A stretch of DNA of 64,000 nt from Sycobia sp. Sy_11. Taxonomy: Eukaryota > Arthropoda > Insecta > Hymenoptera > Epichrysomallidae. Below are positions 1-12,368 of this stretch, piece after piece. Each line of letters begins with the position of its first letter. Position 1 is the stretch's first letter. Below the pieces are notes generated by a model. It saw only the letters and a program-made list of their open reading frames with translations, did no database searches and had not been told where the DNA came from. Where the stretch lies: the NCBI GenBank assembly GCA_018907035.1, contig JACCIC010000125.1, forward strand, positions 992,001 to 1,056,000, read 5' to 3'. Position numbers and translations under genes: made by a program.

Positions 1-1293
1 GTCGCTGATGCCACGCGTAAAAAACTTTTGATAAATGTTACACTTAAACATAATTACTAATAATTTAGAATGTATTAATAATTTTAAAGATAGATTAACC
101 TTTCTACTTGCACCTTGCCAAATTTCAAGTGAAAATGTTAATTAAATGACAAGTAATAAATAATAGTTTAAACAAAAATTTTTTCAATTTCTATTAGTCG
201 TATGAAAATGTGCAAGGGCTCAAAATTTTCCTTTTTTTAAGCGTAATGAAATGCATTTTGTTTCAATATTCTAGTGTTAAAAACTTCCGAGATATTGACC
301 CTAGCAACGGCGTTTTTCACATTAAACAATATAAAAATTTAATTTCAAAATCTGGTCTTTGCTGTTTTGATTACTATTAATATCCTCTAATGATTGTATT
401 TTACTGCATTAAAACATTCCCAGCCGTTGGCGAACTTCGCAATGGTTAAGTTGCAATATAAATAATTTTGCAACTGGTCGCCATTTTGAAAGTACACTTT
501 GTAATTTGAAACATAGTATAAGTAGATAGAAAAAGATCAATTTGCGCCATTATTATTGAATTTCAATTGTTTAAACAAATTGTATAGCTCTTTGAATATC
601 GAAAATTTTTCCATTTTCATTGTTTATTTAATAATAGAAAAATCGACTTTTTAAGTTTTTCATGTACGTACTTTTATTCAGAATTATCTCCTGCACAACT
701 TTTATACGGAACATTTTTCGATTAGAGCGATATTATTTGAACTATTAAAGAAAAAGTAAAAAAAGAGCTTTTATTTTTGCTATTTTGCAATTAATAAATA
801 TGTCGCCGATGGGGTACGATCCCGACAATTTAGGGTCTTATTCGACACATCCTCATCTATCATTTAATGCAAAAAAATAGGCGTTGGAGAAATTGTTGAA
901 TCAAAACCCTAATTCGCCTGGACTATATAGTATTGGATCTGATGGCCGTCTGATGAAGTCTGGAGTCCCACACTAACCTGACCCCCGTTTTGTCGTGTCG
1001 TCTCATAAATACATAATATTCATTCCATGATTCATCTTCGAATAAGACTTGAACTGCTTGAAAGCTTCAAAGCGAGATAAACTAAGAATAACGCGTATAG
1101 TGGTGTATATGAATCATAACAATAACGAACTTGTGTTTGTGTATGGGGCGGTGGCGTCATTCACAGAAACATCGTTGCCTTTAAGAAAATCAGTGTCTAC
1201 ATATTACTTGCATCTCGCATACTTTGAAGAGAAGGCAATTATCGTTTCCTAAAAAGTTAAAATAAAAGTATCATACTCCATCATTGTTTGAAA
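1..1293. other. No gene seen; 5' flank of the myosin light-chain gene
   Basis: AT-rich sequence with no ORF that resembles a known protein. The last part, ending at the ATG at 1294, must contain the promoter and 5' UTR of the light-chain gene. I see no unambiguous TATA box or initiator. A short GC-richer patch around 800-1000 has no coding signal. Confidence 0.4.
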
Positions 1294-1560
1294 ATGGTAA
1301 GAAACACTCTTTAATGAGAAAATATCTTTGTTCATGATGAATTTCTCGCTGTAATGTTCATAATTGTAAGCGTCTACTTTGTCTATGTTTGTAGGCTTCT
1401 TATACAGAGGACCAGTTGTCTGGTGAGTAAAGCGCTAGCTGTATAATGCGAAAAAAGCAAGAACACTTGGAAGAGCAAATTTTCAAAGTTATTCATACTG
1501 CAAACTCAAATGGCTCAGAAAAGAGAGGCGCTCACCGCAACTACAGAGTGAGAAAGAGAG

Positions 1561-1615
<55 letters not shown>

Positions 1616-1940
1616 CGAAAGTGAGAAAGAAGGCCCCTACTTTTTTTATTCGGGTCAAGACTCAAGAGTAATGTCGGCTTTGTCACCTTTCGTGCACAGT
1701 ATATATGCTCTATCTGTCTTCTCCGTCTTCGTTAATCGAGGACTCTGGCCTTTTATGGTACGATATTCAAAAGTGAACGTCGTTGCTCGAATACTTACCC
1801 AATATCGTTTGTGAATCTGGCAAATCTCTTTTTCTCTGTTTCTTACTCAGTACTTGAGCACCTTAAAACGTATCAAGTCTTCAGTGGTGACAGACTTGTT
1901 GCTACGAAAAGTGCTTTTAAAACTTATTAATAATAAGTAA

Positions 1941-2004
<64 letters not shown>

Positions 2005-3130
2005 TTTAACAAATCTTAATTAGTAACTCATTGATTAGACACGTGCTTCATTTCAAGAGCCATAATTGTTCTAGTGTATTGAATTTATATACATTATTGC
2101 AATATTAAACATTCTAATTGTGTCAATTGTAATTATAACAATAAACATAATGTACATGTTCACTTATCAAGAATTGGCAAATAGGATGATGTCATCTATG
2201 GATGGTAAAAAGCATCTTATAATGTCACTTTTAGTGCAATACTTAAAAAAATTTTTATTAATAAACTTAATCTTAAAACTTATTTGAAATTATGTATTAA
2301 TATATTGTATAATGAGTTTGAAAATTATGCATACAAAAAAAATATTTATAACTAAGACATAATAATAATAATACCAAATTATATACAAGTAATAGATAAA
2401 AAGGAATGAAAGATCTACGTATTGTTAATTTAATCTGTATTATTTCATTTTTAATATACTTACTATAAATTTTTATTAATCATGTTTATAAAATTATAAA
2501 TTATTATTCATGTTTATTTTTATTTTATCAGAATTCCAAGAGGCATTTCAACTTTTTGATAGTCGTGGAGATGGTAAAATCCATGTTTCGCAAATTGGTG
2601 ATGCTCTGCGTGCTTTAGGTCAAAATCCTACTGAGTCAGATGTAAAAAAATTTACAAATCAGCATAAACCTGATGAAAGAATCAGTTTTGAAGTATTTTT
2701 ACCAATCTATCAAGCTATAAGTAAAGCACGTACCTCCGACACTGCTGATGACTTCATTGAAGGATTGCGACATTTCGATAAGGATGGAAATGGTTTTATT
2801 TCATCAGCAGAATTGAGACACTTACTGACAACTCTTGGTAAATTAATTATTTCAAAATAAAATTTGTTTTCAATATTAATATGTTTTCATTTCTTTAATT
2901 AAAGATTGTTTACATCACACAATATTAAATCAAACATGATATGATTAGTTAATTTATTACAATTAAATTATAATTATTAATCTTATTCCTTATAAAAATA
3001 GTTACTAGATTAATTTTTTCTAGGAGAGAAACTTAGTGATGAAGAAGTTGAAACTCTTTTAACTGGGCATGAAGACTCACAGGGTAACATAAATTATGAA
3101 GATTTTGTACGCCAAGTTATGTGTGGTTGA
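1294..3130 (+). CDS. Mlc-c: Myosin essential light chain, cytoplasmic/non-muscle type (four exons)
   Basis: Coding exons read as 1294-1296 (ATG only), 1395-1422, 2532-2837 and 3024-3130. Each junction has GT..AG borders and the phases agree, giving 147 residues plus TGA. The protein starts [16 protein letters not shown] and carries [46 protein letters not shown] and the C-terminal [11 protein letters not shown], all hallmarks of insect Mlc-c. The family binds the first IQ motif of myosin heavy chains (non-muscle myosin II and unconventional myosins) and stiffens the lever arm. Four EF-hand-like repeats are expected. The loop around residues 94-105 ([12 protein letters not shown]) looks complete, whereas the first loop ends in Q rather than E and is probably degenerate. 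An intron directly after the ATG is a recurring design in calmodulin-family genes. Intron 2 (1423-2531) carries (GA)n and (TA)n tracts. No lesion is seen. Confidence 0.93.
1565..1612. repeat. (GA)n microsatellite in intron 2 of the light-chain gene
   Basis: Nearly perfect GA dinucleotide run. ORFs read across it on either strand are repeat artefacts. Confidence 0.95.
1946..2000. repeat. (TA)n microsatellite
   Basis: AT dinucleotide run of about 55 bases, also inside intron 2 of the light-chain gene. Confidence 0.95.
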
Positions 3131-3308
3131 AGACAGACTTAAGATTATATTATAATGAAATTCTATTTTAGTATTATTTCAAAGTATGAATAGACATTTT
3201 TTCTTAATTAATTTTAGAGCTAGAGGATGTACACAGCAAATTTCCTTGAAGTAAATTAGAATCTTATGTTTATCTCAATAACTGTCAATTAAAATTTTAT
3301 ATCTCTAA

Positions 3309-3314
3309 AATAAA
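3309..3314 (+). terminator. Candidate poly(A) signal of the light-chain gene
   Basis: AATAAA, 179 bases after the TGA at 3128-3130. Other AATAAA and ATTAAA strings occur further downstream in this AT-rich flank, so this is only the first plausible site. Confidence 0.35.
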
Positions 3315-5300
3315 TATTAAGTCTATTTGGATTATGATTGCTTAGAACTGCTTTGTCATGAATATTGTTAAGTTAGTTGCATTTAATTAATAATATTGAT
3401 CACTTTTATTAAATCTATAAGTAAATTCGTTATGTTCTTGAAAAAAAATTTTGTAATGTAATATGGAACTTGCAGTATATAGTTACAAATTATTTATTTA
3501 TATTACTCGTTACAAAAGAATAATTTTCTCTTTATCAAAAGTACACATATTTTATGTTGCAAGTTTCTATTTCAGGTGTAAAACCTATTTAAATCATTTG
3601 GGAATACCATTCCAGTCTTTATTTTAATATTTTATTATATTCAATTCCTATGCATGTTAAATAGTTACAACTGTTTTAATTAGATACTTTATCAGTGTAC
3701 TTATCCTAACAAATACAATTAGTTTGAAAAGCATCTTCAGATGACCACTGTTTCTCCAAATATTTTTAATTATTAATGATAAATATTTCTTGTAAATAAA
3801 TAAGTTTTTGAACATACACTAACACTATCAAAGTGAACATACACTAACAAAAAATGTTGCTTTCAGATTAAATAAAAAAAATACACTTAACTTTTAAAAA
3901 GTTGTATAATATTTACTTATGAACTTACCTATTTTCCTTGATTATTATTTAAATCAATAAAATAGCATTTATTTCAAGTTTTATATAATTTTATTCTATT
4001 TAAATTGTAAAGGCTAAAAATGTATATTACATTGAATACTGTATTAAAGTAAAAAAATAATTTTATTCATAAAGTGATGATATGTTGTTTGGATACGTGA
4101 TATTTACTTTATTATTAGTGTATTTTGATATATGTAGCAATGCATGTTTATTCTTTTTCCTATATAAAGATTTTAATTAAAAACAAAAGAAAAACTAAAA
4201 ACTTTGTATTAGTACTTCTTAATAATTCGTAATAATTCATAATTTTTACATAATTGTTTTTACATAAAATAATGTACATAATTTATTATGAAAAAATGCA
4301 TTTGTAATAAATTAAATAGTGTCTCCAAAATGACTGTCAACATGATGTGAATTGTTAAGAATACCTGACAGTTGAGGAAAGGAACAGTTCATATCAAAAA
4401 GAGTGCTTACGGCGTTCGCAGCGCTACGATGAACTGCTAAAACGGAAACAAATTTACTTTTTCGGTTTTTGTCGCCATTTCGCATTATTTAGAGAAAAAA
4501 AATATTTTAAAAAATTCTTCAGATTATTCTACAAGTGAGAAAACTGGGATACGAATTAATCTATTTTTTTAAATTAGGAAAAAATAATTCAAAATGTTTT
4601 GTCTTACAAATCGTCTGCTGCACGCAGTCTAGTGTGTTTCAGATCTTACAAAGAACATTTATTGTGAATTCTATGGACTAGTTGAGCATCGAATTCGAGT
4701 TTTACCACTTGTAAAATAATGAACCAAATAAAATTTGTTTTATCGCTCTACATGTCACATATTTTGAAAAAACAGCAAAAGTAAATTCCTTTCACAATGT
4801 AACCATATATCCAATAAATAACTATAGTTGTAGGCAAAACAAATAGCAATATGGTTGCTGCGTCTTGAAAGAGATTGAGTAGCAAGCCACGTTGAATATC
4901 GTACGTAATTCGTTCGTAATTCAATCAAGTAAAGGGGGCCCTGTGCTTGAAATTTTTACTATTATTTAAACTATTTTATGTATATACAAAATTAAAAACT
5001 ATTATGAATAAATACATGTTTTATACTCATTTACTTTATATGTTTTAGTATAAGTTTTATAAAAAAGTTATATTATTATTATACATTTTCAGTTAATCTG
5101 GTTATTGATTTTATATAAAAAGGAATTCCAACTACAATACAACTCGGATGCATGCATGTGTACTATGCAGAGGCCCCAAACAACTGGACGCTCTGACCTT
5201 GTCGCTCAGGGCGTCCCTTCTCCTGTACGATTTTCCTCTTTCCTAACGGTATCTCGACAGAGTCCCTATCGAACCCGTTGGATGCGAGCGCATTCTCACT
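3315..5300. other. AT-rich intergenic sequence, no gene seen
   Basis: Very AT-rich up to about 5100 with many short A/T runs. It may include the rest of a long 3' UTR. A mixed-composition patch at 4340-4480 has no readable protein. From 5100 the base composition becomes more balanced where the repeat material begins. Confidence 0.4.
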
Positions 5301-5307
5301 GAGTCAG

Positions 5308-5440
5308 ATTTCAACTTGTTAAACGACTGTTTGGGCGTCAAACTCATTAGGCGCGGTGCCCATCTTACACTCATTAACATAATAGTCTCTCTTTCTCTCT
5401 ATCTCTCATACATGCGCACACGTGCATCCCACATTCGGCC
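5308..5440. repeat. Copy 1 of a ~135-bp repeat, possibly part of an LTR
   Basis: This block matches 8206-8340 in direct orientation. Shared landmarks are AACTTGTTAAACGA, CGTCAAACTCATTAGGCGCG, a CT-rich tract and CGTGCATCCCACA. The two copies flank a minus-strand gag relic, so they may be remnants of its LTRs, but neither LTR end can be fixed. The reverse complement of 5690-5760 contains a TATAAAA box that would fit an LTR promoter on the minus strand. Confidence 0.5.
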
Positions 5441-6935
5441 GTACCTGGTATGTCGCCTGACCTCAGGGGACTCGCACGTTGTTATACAGTCGGAAAATAT
5501 AAAATAATCTTACATATATGCATACCCTCATTCCACAGTGCACACGTACATTATTACTACTGCCAAGCACTATATAATTGAACAATGCGCTGGGATGTTT
5601 GACAATGAGAAAATAACAATACAAAATATATTTAAATTAAAATTGAATTTAATAAATCAAAATATAATTAATACAATAACCTTGCTAAGCAGAGATCAGA
5701 AAAAGAATGTCCCCCCGAGCGCTCATACCGCGCTTTTATAAACTCTTCTCCGCTCTCAATGGGGTCAAGTTTCGTGCGATAAGCCTCACTCGCCGAACGC
5801 AGCCCAAACTCTCACGCAGCCTGACGGTCGGAGAGTCCGAGGTGGCAAGCCGAACACGTCACCTGATTTCGAACTTCCCAACATTTTCTCAAAGCTAGAA
5901 TACGACCTATCTCAATATAAGTCCGTAGAATAGCCTTTTTAACGAAAATATTGGGAAGCTCCCGTCACAGCACGGATCATTGCTTTTAGGAAGCATAATC
6001 TGTTTACCTCTTTTGAAAACCTCAAGATTTTCCCATAGCAAGTCTTCGCTCACCCTATGTGTGATGCCGTATACAAGCTATTTTAAGGCGAAATCTTCGG
6101 TTTTCCCGTCACGGCACGGATCAAACATGTACCTTATGTGTACATATAGTTGGGCTTATAGCGAGAGTTCGCTCGCGATCGTTTCTGTAAACTATAATAT
6201 ACGTAACTATGATTCTTATTTCTTTAAAAAAAAATTAAAAATCGCGAAGAAAATTTTTCGTGAACTTGCTATTTTAAAACGAATATCTATAAATTTCCCA
6301 TCTCTGCCCTACATTAGTTTAACATCATAATTCGCTGAATTACTGACGCACGCGAAGCCGTCTTGTCCGAAGTTTAAGAGTCGGAGAGATCGCGTTACAT
6401 TTTTCTTTTCTAAATGGGACTCGATATGACGATACAGAGAACGTATTTTGTTTATTTAAAATATATACTATATCGAGCCTATATATTATTATACGAGAAA
6501 CGTTATCCAAAGATTTTATTATTATCGCATTAGTTCTCGATTACAATTATACTTTAAACTATTAAATTTCACTCTACATAAATACTTAACCGAATTACGA
6601 TAAATCTTATAAACTACAAGTTATAAATACATATATTGAATTCATAATAATTTTAAATTAAATACTATCAACCTTTGTTAACATATATATAATTACAAAC
6701 TAAAACATTTAAGAATATATTTAAACTTACGAACTAAAACATTTAAAAAATAGATATAAAATTACCAATGAATATATTTAAACTATCTCTCAAGTTACAA
6801 ATTAAATATTAAAGTAGATATGAAATTACACACTAAAAATTTTACTTTTTTAAAATAAAAGTTTTTGTGAGTCCGTAACATACTATATTTACCACGTTCT
6901 CACTTTCACTTTCGGCACTGTAACTTATTTTAACA

Positions 6936-8105
6936 CTATATTACACACATTTCTCCATTATCGTCGACACCATCCTCACTCACGGATGACACGTTGTCCC
7001 TGAAGCCTTGCCATGGCTTCATGAAGTCGGCTGCCATTGTCATTTGCTGTGGCCCTTCTCCTTCACCTATTTTTTCTACTACATATCTGTCTGTTGCTTT
7101 TCGCTCAATTTCTTGTTGTAGGTACGCCGATTTTCGTCTTGAATTTTTGTTTATCTGCTCGATTGTTTCTCGTGTATGTATCTTCGTTCCGTGGTAATTA
7201 TTCTCTCGATTCAACATCTCCAGCAACTCTATAAATTGTTTTCTGGAAACTACGCTTGCAAGCGACCTTCGCGACTGCATATTGTCTGTTATGTTCTCTA
7301 TAATATATTGTCGCACATCCTCAGACGATATGCCTCCTTGAGGGCCTATGCACTCATTGTTTGCACATAAGAGAGCACCGCCTCCTCTTTCATTTTCACT
7401 CTTCTACGTAGGGCGTTGTGCAAATCGGATATCTTGATGCGCTTGAAGTACTCCGCTTTCAGCGCTTCTTGCAGGCTTTCCTAGTCACGCAAGCCTCTCT
7501 GCATAGTGAGTCACGTTTTTGCCGGTCCGTCGAGTGCTTTCTTTGCTGCCAAAAATTTCTCCTGTGGTGTCCACTTATAAATTATGGCTTCATCCTTCAC
7601 TTGACGGAACCAATTTTCTATTTGGACCGTCATACTGTGTGGATTATATTTTGGCAATATATCTACAGTCATAGAAAAAGCCACTCGTCCGCATTGCCCC
7701 ATTACGTCGAAACTAAGTTCCGTTGCGATAACGCTTCTATCGGCCATGACAGTGATTTCTGCAGATTTCTTGCGCTCTCGTTCTTCCTCCGCTCTCATTT
7801 GCCGATCTTGTTCCTCTCCGCTTTGCTAACAAGCTTCTCGATGCAATCGGAACTCGCGGGCTTCCGCAGCAGACTCTAGTTCTGCCCTGCGCCGTTTGTC
7901 CTCCTGACGCTCGAGTTCGACTACACGAGCAGCTTCCATTGAATCTCGCCGATTCTCCTCAAGGGTTAGAGCTGCTTGCTGCTGCTCCTGTTCCCATTGA
8001 CTTTCTGTTTCTGAAATGCACCTTGCATTTCAGCTATCTGGCGAATGAAAATGTAAAGGCTGAATGAAAGTGCGTTGCCCCACAATTCGTTTCTTCATCT
8101 CGTCA
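6936..8105 (-). pseudogene. Degraded Gypsy-like gag (minus strand)
   Basis: Reading right to left there are three pieces. The first is a Glu/Arg-rich coiled-coil segment (about 8105-7800). The second is a capsid-like segment at 7798-7511 containing DILPKYNP..IENWFRQVKD and LDGPAKT, the pattern of insect Ty3/Gypsy Gag. The third is a C-terminal piece at 7316-6936 with RQYIIENITDN and KQFIELLEML. Frameshifts and stops separate the pieces. No protease, RT or integrase is visible between this relic and the flanking repeat copies, so pol appears deleted. Gag normally packages the element RNA in cytoplasmic particles; this copy cannot make an intact one. Confidence 0.6.
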
Positions 8106-8205
8106 AATGCACGCGAATTTTTTCCACGCGCACCCGCCACTATGGCGATTTCTGAAACTAAATTTATTCCATGCAAAACAGTATGAAATCAGTTATTGAG
8201 CCAGG

Positions 8206-8340
8206 TTTGAACTTGTTAAACGATTGCTTGGACGTCAAACTCATTAGGCGCGATCCCCACCCTATACTCATTATCATTATAGTTTCTCTCTCTCTCTCTC
8301 CTACACGCGCGCACGTGCATCCCACAATATATGCATACCA
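8206..8340. repeat. Copy 2 of the ~135-bp repeat (see 5308)
   Basis: Direct-orientation partner of 5308-5440, sharing the same landmark strings with scattered substitutions. It lies just upstream, in minus-strand terms, of the gag relic, as a 5' LTR fragment would. Confidence 0.5.
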
Positions 8341-8460
8341 CATCTATTTAGCACTCGACCTTTTTTAATGAAAGAACGTTCGTTATCGTGAACAAAATGC
8401 GCGACTAATTCTTTTCTTTATTTCGGCAAGTTCGGACGGACTTCAACCACGACCAAAGTC

Positions 8461-8497
8461 CATTCTCTATCTCTCTCTCTCTCTCTCTCTCTCAATA

Positions 8498-8560
<63 letters not shown>

Positions 8561-8598
8561 TCACCTATCCAAACACAGACACGCGCGCGCATGCGCAT

Positions 8599-8637
<39 letters not shown>

Positions 8638-8699
8638 ATTACACAGATCAAAATTTGAACATCAAAGTTTTAAGTTAAGGAACACTGCCCGTGTATATA

Positions 8700-8745
<46 letters not shown>
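8461..8745. repeat. Compound microsatellites (CT)n, (GT)n, (CA)n, (TA)n
   Basis: Runs of CT (about 8466-8493), GT (8502-8554), CA (8600-8636) and TA (8703-8745) follow one another. ORFs reported here on either strand are artefacts of the repeats. Confidence 0.95.
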
Positions 8746-8750
<5 letters not shown>

Positions 8751-8834
8751 AATGCATGTAGTAATTCTTTTTTCTACTTCGGCACTAAAAATCCATTCTC
8801 TCTCTCTCGCTCTATCTTTTCCTGTCACACACTC

Positions 8835-8876
8835 ATTAGGCGAATGGCCCAATTCATCCTGGGCCATTCGCCTAAT
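8835..8876. repeat. Perfect 17-bp inverted repeat (hairpin)
   Basis: Arms 8835-8851 (ATTAGGCGAATGGCCCA) and 8860-8876 are exact reverse complements around an 8-base loop. The hairpin lies in the C-terminal region of the LINE relic and looks like a local inverted duplication of element sequence. Confidence 0.9.
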
Positions 8877-9080
8877 TCTATCGGCATTTCTAAGTTTGGT
8901 CATCACCTCGTTTGCGAAACTGGCTACTGTCTTCCAATTTTCAGGAGATTCCAGCATTATTTATATAATGCTCTCTGGTCTCATTGGCTTATTCATGGTG
9001 TTAATCAAGTGCTTACGTTGTGTTCTAAAACGAGGGCAGCTCACGACTGCTGACAAGAAGTACTTCTGTCTTGTGCTCCG

Positions 9081-9412
9081 CTAATTGTAGACCAGCCGAC
9101 TTATCCATCTACTGATGTTGTTGATTGCCTCGTTGGCATTTTTGGTGAGTTCTTCAAATGTCTTAGTCGTTACTACTAGTGCGATATCGTCGGCGTAGCC
9201 TACTGTCATTGAACCAGGAGGTTGTGGAATCCTCAGCACGCCATCATACATAATATTCCACAATGTAGGTCCCATAACCGACCCCTGGGGGTCTCCCGCA
9301 GTAACTTTATGCGATACAATGCCTTCATCCGTTCGGTATAATATTATCCTATTCTCAAAGTAGTTGGCCACAACATTCTGTAGATAGCCAGGTACACCGA
9401 ACTCTTTAAGAG
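9081..9412 (-). pseudogene. LINE ORF2 reverse-transcriptase fragment
   Basis: The sequence contains AGDPQGSVMGPTLWNIMYDGVL, the conserved PQGSV/LGP block. It is followed by VGYADDIAL, with the catalytic Y-A-D-D, and an ISRWI motif. This is the palm domain of non-LTR reverse transcriptases of the R1/LOA group. Upstream the frame opens with LKEFGVPGYLQN before it runs directly into endonuclease sequence, showing that the region between endonuclease and palm is missing. The YADD is intact but the protein is a fragment. Confidence 0.85.
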
Positions 9413-9418
9413 AATTCT

Positions 9419-9673
9419 TTAAGAGAAAACCTGCCTATTTTGACCAATCCAGAGGGCAGCTCTATTGCTTGTGTCACTTATGCAGCGCTGTGGTCTGTCC
9501 CTGTCACAATATGGTTCGGAGATTACAGCAATGTCTATTTTTAGCTCCATTATTGTCTGTTTCAGTAGGTCATGAGCCGCTACGCAATGGTTGGTATTCA
9601 GTTGGAGTAAACTCCACAGTGATCGGGCACTTATAGCTGTATGCTGGATGATTAATCTCCTTTTTTCCTTCAC
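9419..9673 (-). pseudogene. LINE ORF2 apurinic-endonuclease N-terminus fragment
   Basis: The motifs LLQLNTNHCVAAHDLL, LKIDIAVISEPY and NRAALWIGQN match the first about 60 residues of ORF2 in R1-like elements, where LQ(I/L)N.NHC starts the endonuclease fold and the E of SEPY is catalytic. The rest of the endonuclease is absent because of the deletion at about 9413-9420. Confidence 0.75.
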
Positions 9674-9719
9674 ATTTACAGAGTAAACAGCAGTGCCTGC
9701 AAAGTTTAGTTCTGTCAGG

Positions 9720-10698
9720 GCCCGAGCACACAGCCACTAAATGGCTAGTCTGCCAACACCTGAAGCACCGCTTTATTTCTGTTTTTTTTTCGAACTCTGC
9801 AGCTGACCCATCCGATTCGAACATGCCCTGCACGTAGTAACTCAGCTGCGTGACTATATGGTACAGACACCGCCGCCGTCTGAGTACCCCGATAAGCTTG
9901 CCGCAAGGAACGAGTGATTAGCATGTTAGTCTCCTTTAGTTCGAGGTGTTTTCAGAGCCTCTAATACTTCATCCTTTGTAGTGAGCTCATCGATATCTTT
10001 AATCTCCAAAGTAATAAGATTAGTCAGGACCGAAGTGGATGCGCTATGGCCAACCTTAGTTTCAACAATGCGAGCCAACTCATGTGCATCTTTGGCTGTC
10101 CGTTCTAACTGAATTACAAGGGCATCGCTTGCATTCCTGCGTATCCTGTTAACCTCATTCTTCACATGAGATAACTCCGGGTCATTCTTTATTTGACGCA
10201 GTACCTCCGCATCAAAATGGAATTAGGTCTATTTCGTCCATTAAGCCTGCGTGCACTAGGTAATTCTTTATCTTTACCTTTGGGCTTCTTCCGCTTGATG
10301 GTCTGCCATTGATTTTCCTTGGCCTCAGACTTTCCTGTAGGTACTCCAACCGACTCTGGTGGTCTCCTTAAGCCCAGTGATGGTTCTTTCGTCCTTTTGT
10401 CACCTACTGTTTGAGTAGTGGAATCCATCCCTTCGGCTGCGCTTCGTTTGGTATCAGAGCGTAGACTCGGCGTAGTCTGAGTCACCATTTCATGAGTACC
10501 GGGACGGTGATACTGCAGCAGATCATACTTTGCCATACTGATGCATTTGTATGAGGCATTAATAGAACGAGCAAGATCCTTAATGGTCTTGTGCACGATA
10601 TGCCTATCTTTAGCAAAATCCAACGGTTGGCTGATCTTCTCACCAAGTCGCTCCAGATGATTGTTTTTGCGCGTGGTGGGGATTTCTCGATCCGTCAT
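9720..10698 (-). pseudogene. LINE ORF1 (gag-like, CCHC knuckles), frameshifted
   Basis: The N-terminal part (10698-10189) is basic and low-complexity with KENQWQTIKRKKPKGK. The middle (10165-9926) has ITLEIKDIDELTTKDEVLEAL. Further down, RAGHVRIGWVSCRVR precedes a CCHC knuckle region, R-C-F-R-C-W-Q-T-S-H-L-V-A-V-C. This order matches ORF1 nucleic-acid-binding proteins of R1-clade LINEs, which coat element RNA. Several frameshifts split it. An upstream in-register piece at 10887-10702 may be more of the 5' region. Confidence 0.75.
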
Positions 10699-11049
10699 TT
10701 TTTAATCCATCATGACATCTCCTTTAGTACTCAATGTACTGTCTATGATGATGTTTGATTTGCCCTCCGCAGAATCCGAGGGGCTACCACCGACCATAGA
10801 GGCTTGCACTCTATCGGAATCGGTGAGGAGATTGACCGGTCTTGCTGGAGTTACTCCCTCGTGTATATCCTTGTTTATACCAAACATTAATCATAATTGG
10901 CCTTAAGTTCGGGAGGCCCTCCCTATTAGCTTTTTCTGTCCGCCCTGAGTATTTTATTTCCTCAGTGCCCTCTACAAATTGTAGCGAGCCATCCCCTATC
11001 CGCAACCCCGGGAGGTGCCAGATGGGAGAAAGCAGCAAAACTCCACACT

Positions 11050-11172
<123 letters not shown>

Positions 11173-12365
11173 TATTATAAAAAAATATTTGCTGAATTAC
11201 TTAAATATAAATAACTTGAATCACACTTACATAAATAAATACTATAATTTTAAATAATATAAAAATTATAACTAATTTTTATATATTCCAAATTATTTTT
11301 TATTTATCGATGAATATTATATATGAAATTCAAGTATCTTATATTAAATATTAATATATAGATATATAAGATAATATCTGGGTGTCCTAGAATTAATTAG
11401 ACACATTGCCATGACTGTATAGATTGGGAGAATATAAATACAATAAGAAAATTAGCTTTAAGTAACTTGTTGTTAGTTTTCGAGTTGTTAATCAATGTTT
11501 AATCGACAATCAAAAATGGAGGACTGCGATTTTCGGTCGAGCAGCTGGAATTAAAAAATGAAAGCGTTGACGCTTGCGGACTCCGAAAGAAATGGGCGCA
11601 AACGGGCATCGTTTATTTTTTTCGATAGACTTTATTTTTTAAATATACTCGATTTTTTAATTTTGTCTTATTACTTAATTGTCTGACCTTGTATATGTGT
11701 TACTTTACTATATCAACGAAATCAAAATGTTTTTTTTTATGTTTGAAAGTTATATTAAACAATGTATTACTTACAATCAGAAGACACAATATCCATTTAC
11801 TCTTAATGTTGTCATCGTACGCCAATTAATATTCATGTACCATTGTGTGAACAAAGTTTTCAATAATTTCACATTCTTGCTTTACATTTTTTAAAAATTT
11901 AATTACTTTATAATTATTTTTTATATTACCTATTAGTGCTAAATTGAATTTAAATAATTTAAATAAAAGCTTTCAAGAATGTATTATTGCTAAAATCTAT
12001 ATACATTAACATAATCATTTCAAATATTTTAAATTCTGAATTATTTCGTATGTTAATATTATTCAATTTGTAATCAATCGTCTTCTGACTTTCCGTTTTA
12101 ATTTCTAATATATAAGTCGATCGTTAAAACGCTGAGGAAAGGTCCTCATAAATTAGCCGGAGATGATAGTTTAGATTTGTTCGGTAGAGCTCGCTGTCTT
12201 GGAAATCTCTCAAAAGTTCTGCTTGCAGCAGAAAGAGCAAAATGAAAGTGAAGGGAAGAAAAGAAGCAGAAGTAGAGGAGTAGAGATTTAGCTTTCCCTT
12301 ATTTCTACGCTCATTGCATACCTCCACTCTCTTTTCTTCAAATACATGCATTTTAACAAGAAACC
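11173..12365. other. AT-rich sequence, no gene supported
   Basis: Long A/T-rich stretches. Small ORFs here have biased low-complexity composition and no recognisable motif. A short GC-richer patch near 11510-11620 has no coding signal. Confidence 0.4.
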
Positions 12366-12368
12366 TTA

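Larger units (their letters stand above)
8760..11040 (-). mobile_element. R1-like non-LTR retrotransposon (LINE) relic, minus strand
   Basis: The right-to-left order is an ORF1 gag-like region (10698-9720), an ORF2 endonuclease N-terminus (9673-9419), a reverse-transcriptase block (9412-9081) and an ORF2 C-terminal tail (about 9060-8850). The tail contains CPRFRTQRK and LESPENWKTVASFA, as in the last domain of R1-clade LINEs. ORF2 has lost most of its length twice, once between endonuclease and RT and once between RT and the tail. A long (GT)n tract abuts the 5' side. The element is non-functional. Confidence 0.8.

Noticed and set aside
1446..1814. 122-residue plus-strand ORF with a Glu/Arg run
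   Set aside because: It lies inside intron 2 of the light-chain gene and is mostly (GA)n repeat; no homology pattern.
6994..7879. Plus-strand ORFs of 64-153 residues
   Set aside because: Shadows of the minus-strand gag relic, which carries the recognisable Gag motifs.
8504..8746. ORFs of alternating Cys/Val, Thr/His and Tyr/Ile
   Set aside because: Pure translations of GT, CA and TA microsatellites. The same applies to 11015-11257, 25107-25322 and 35445-35735.
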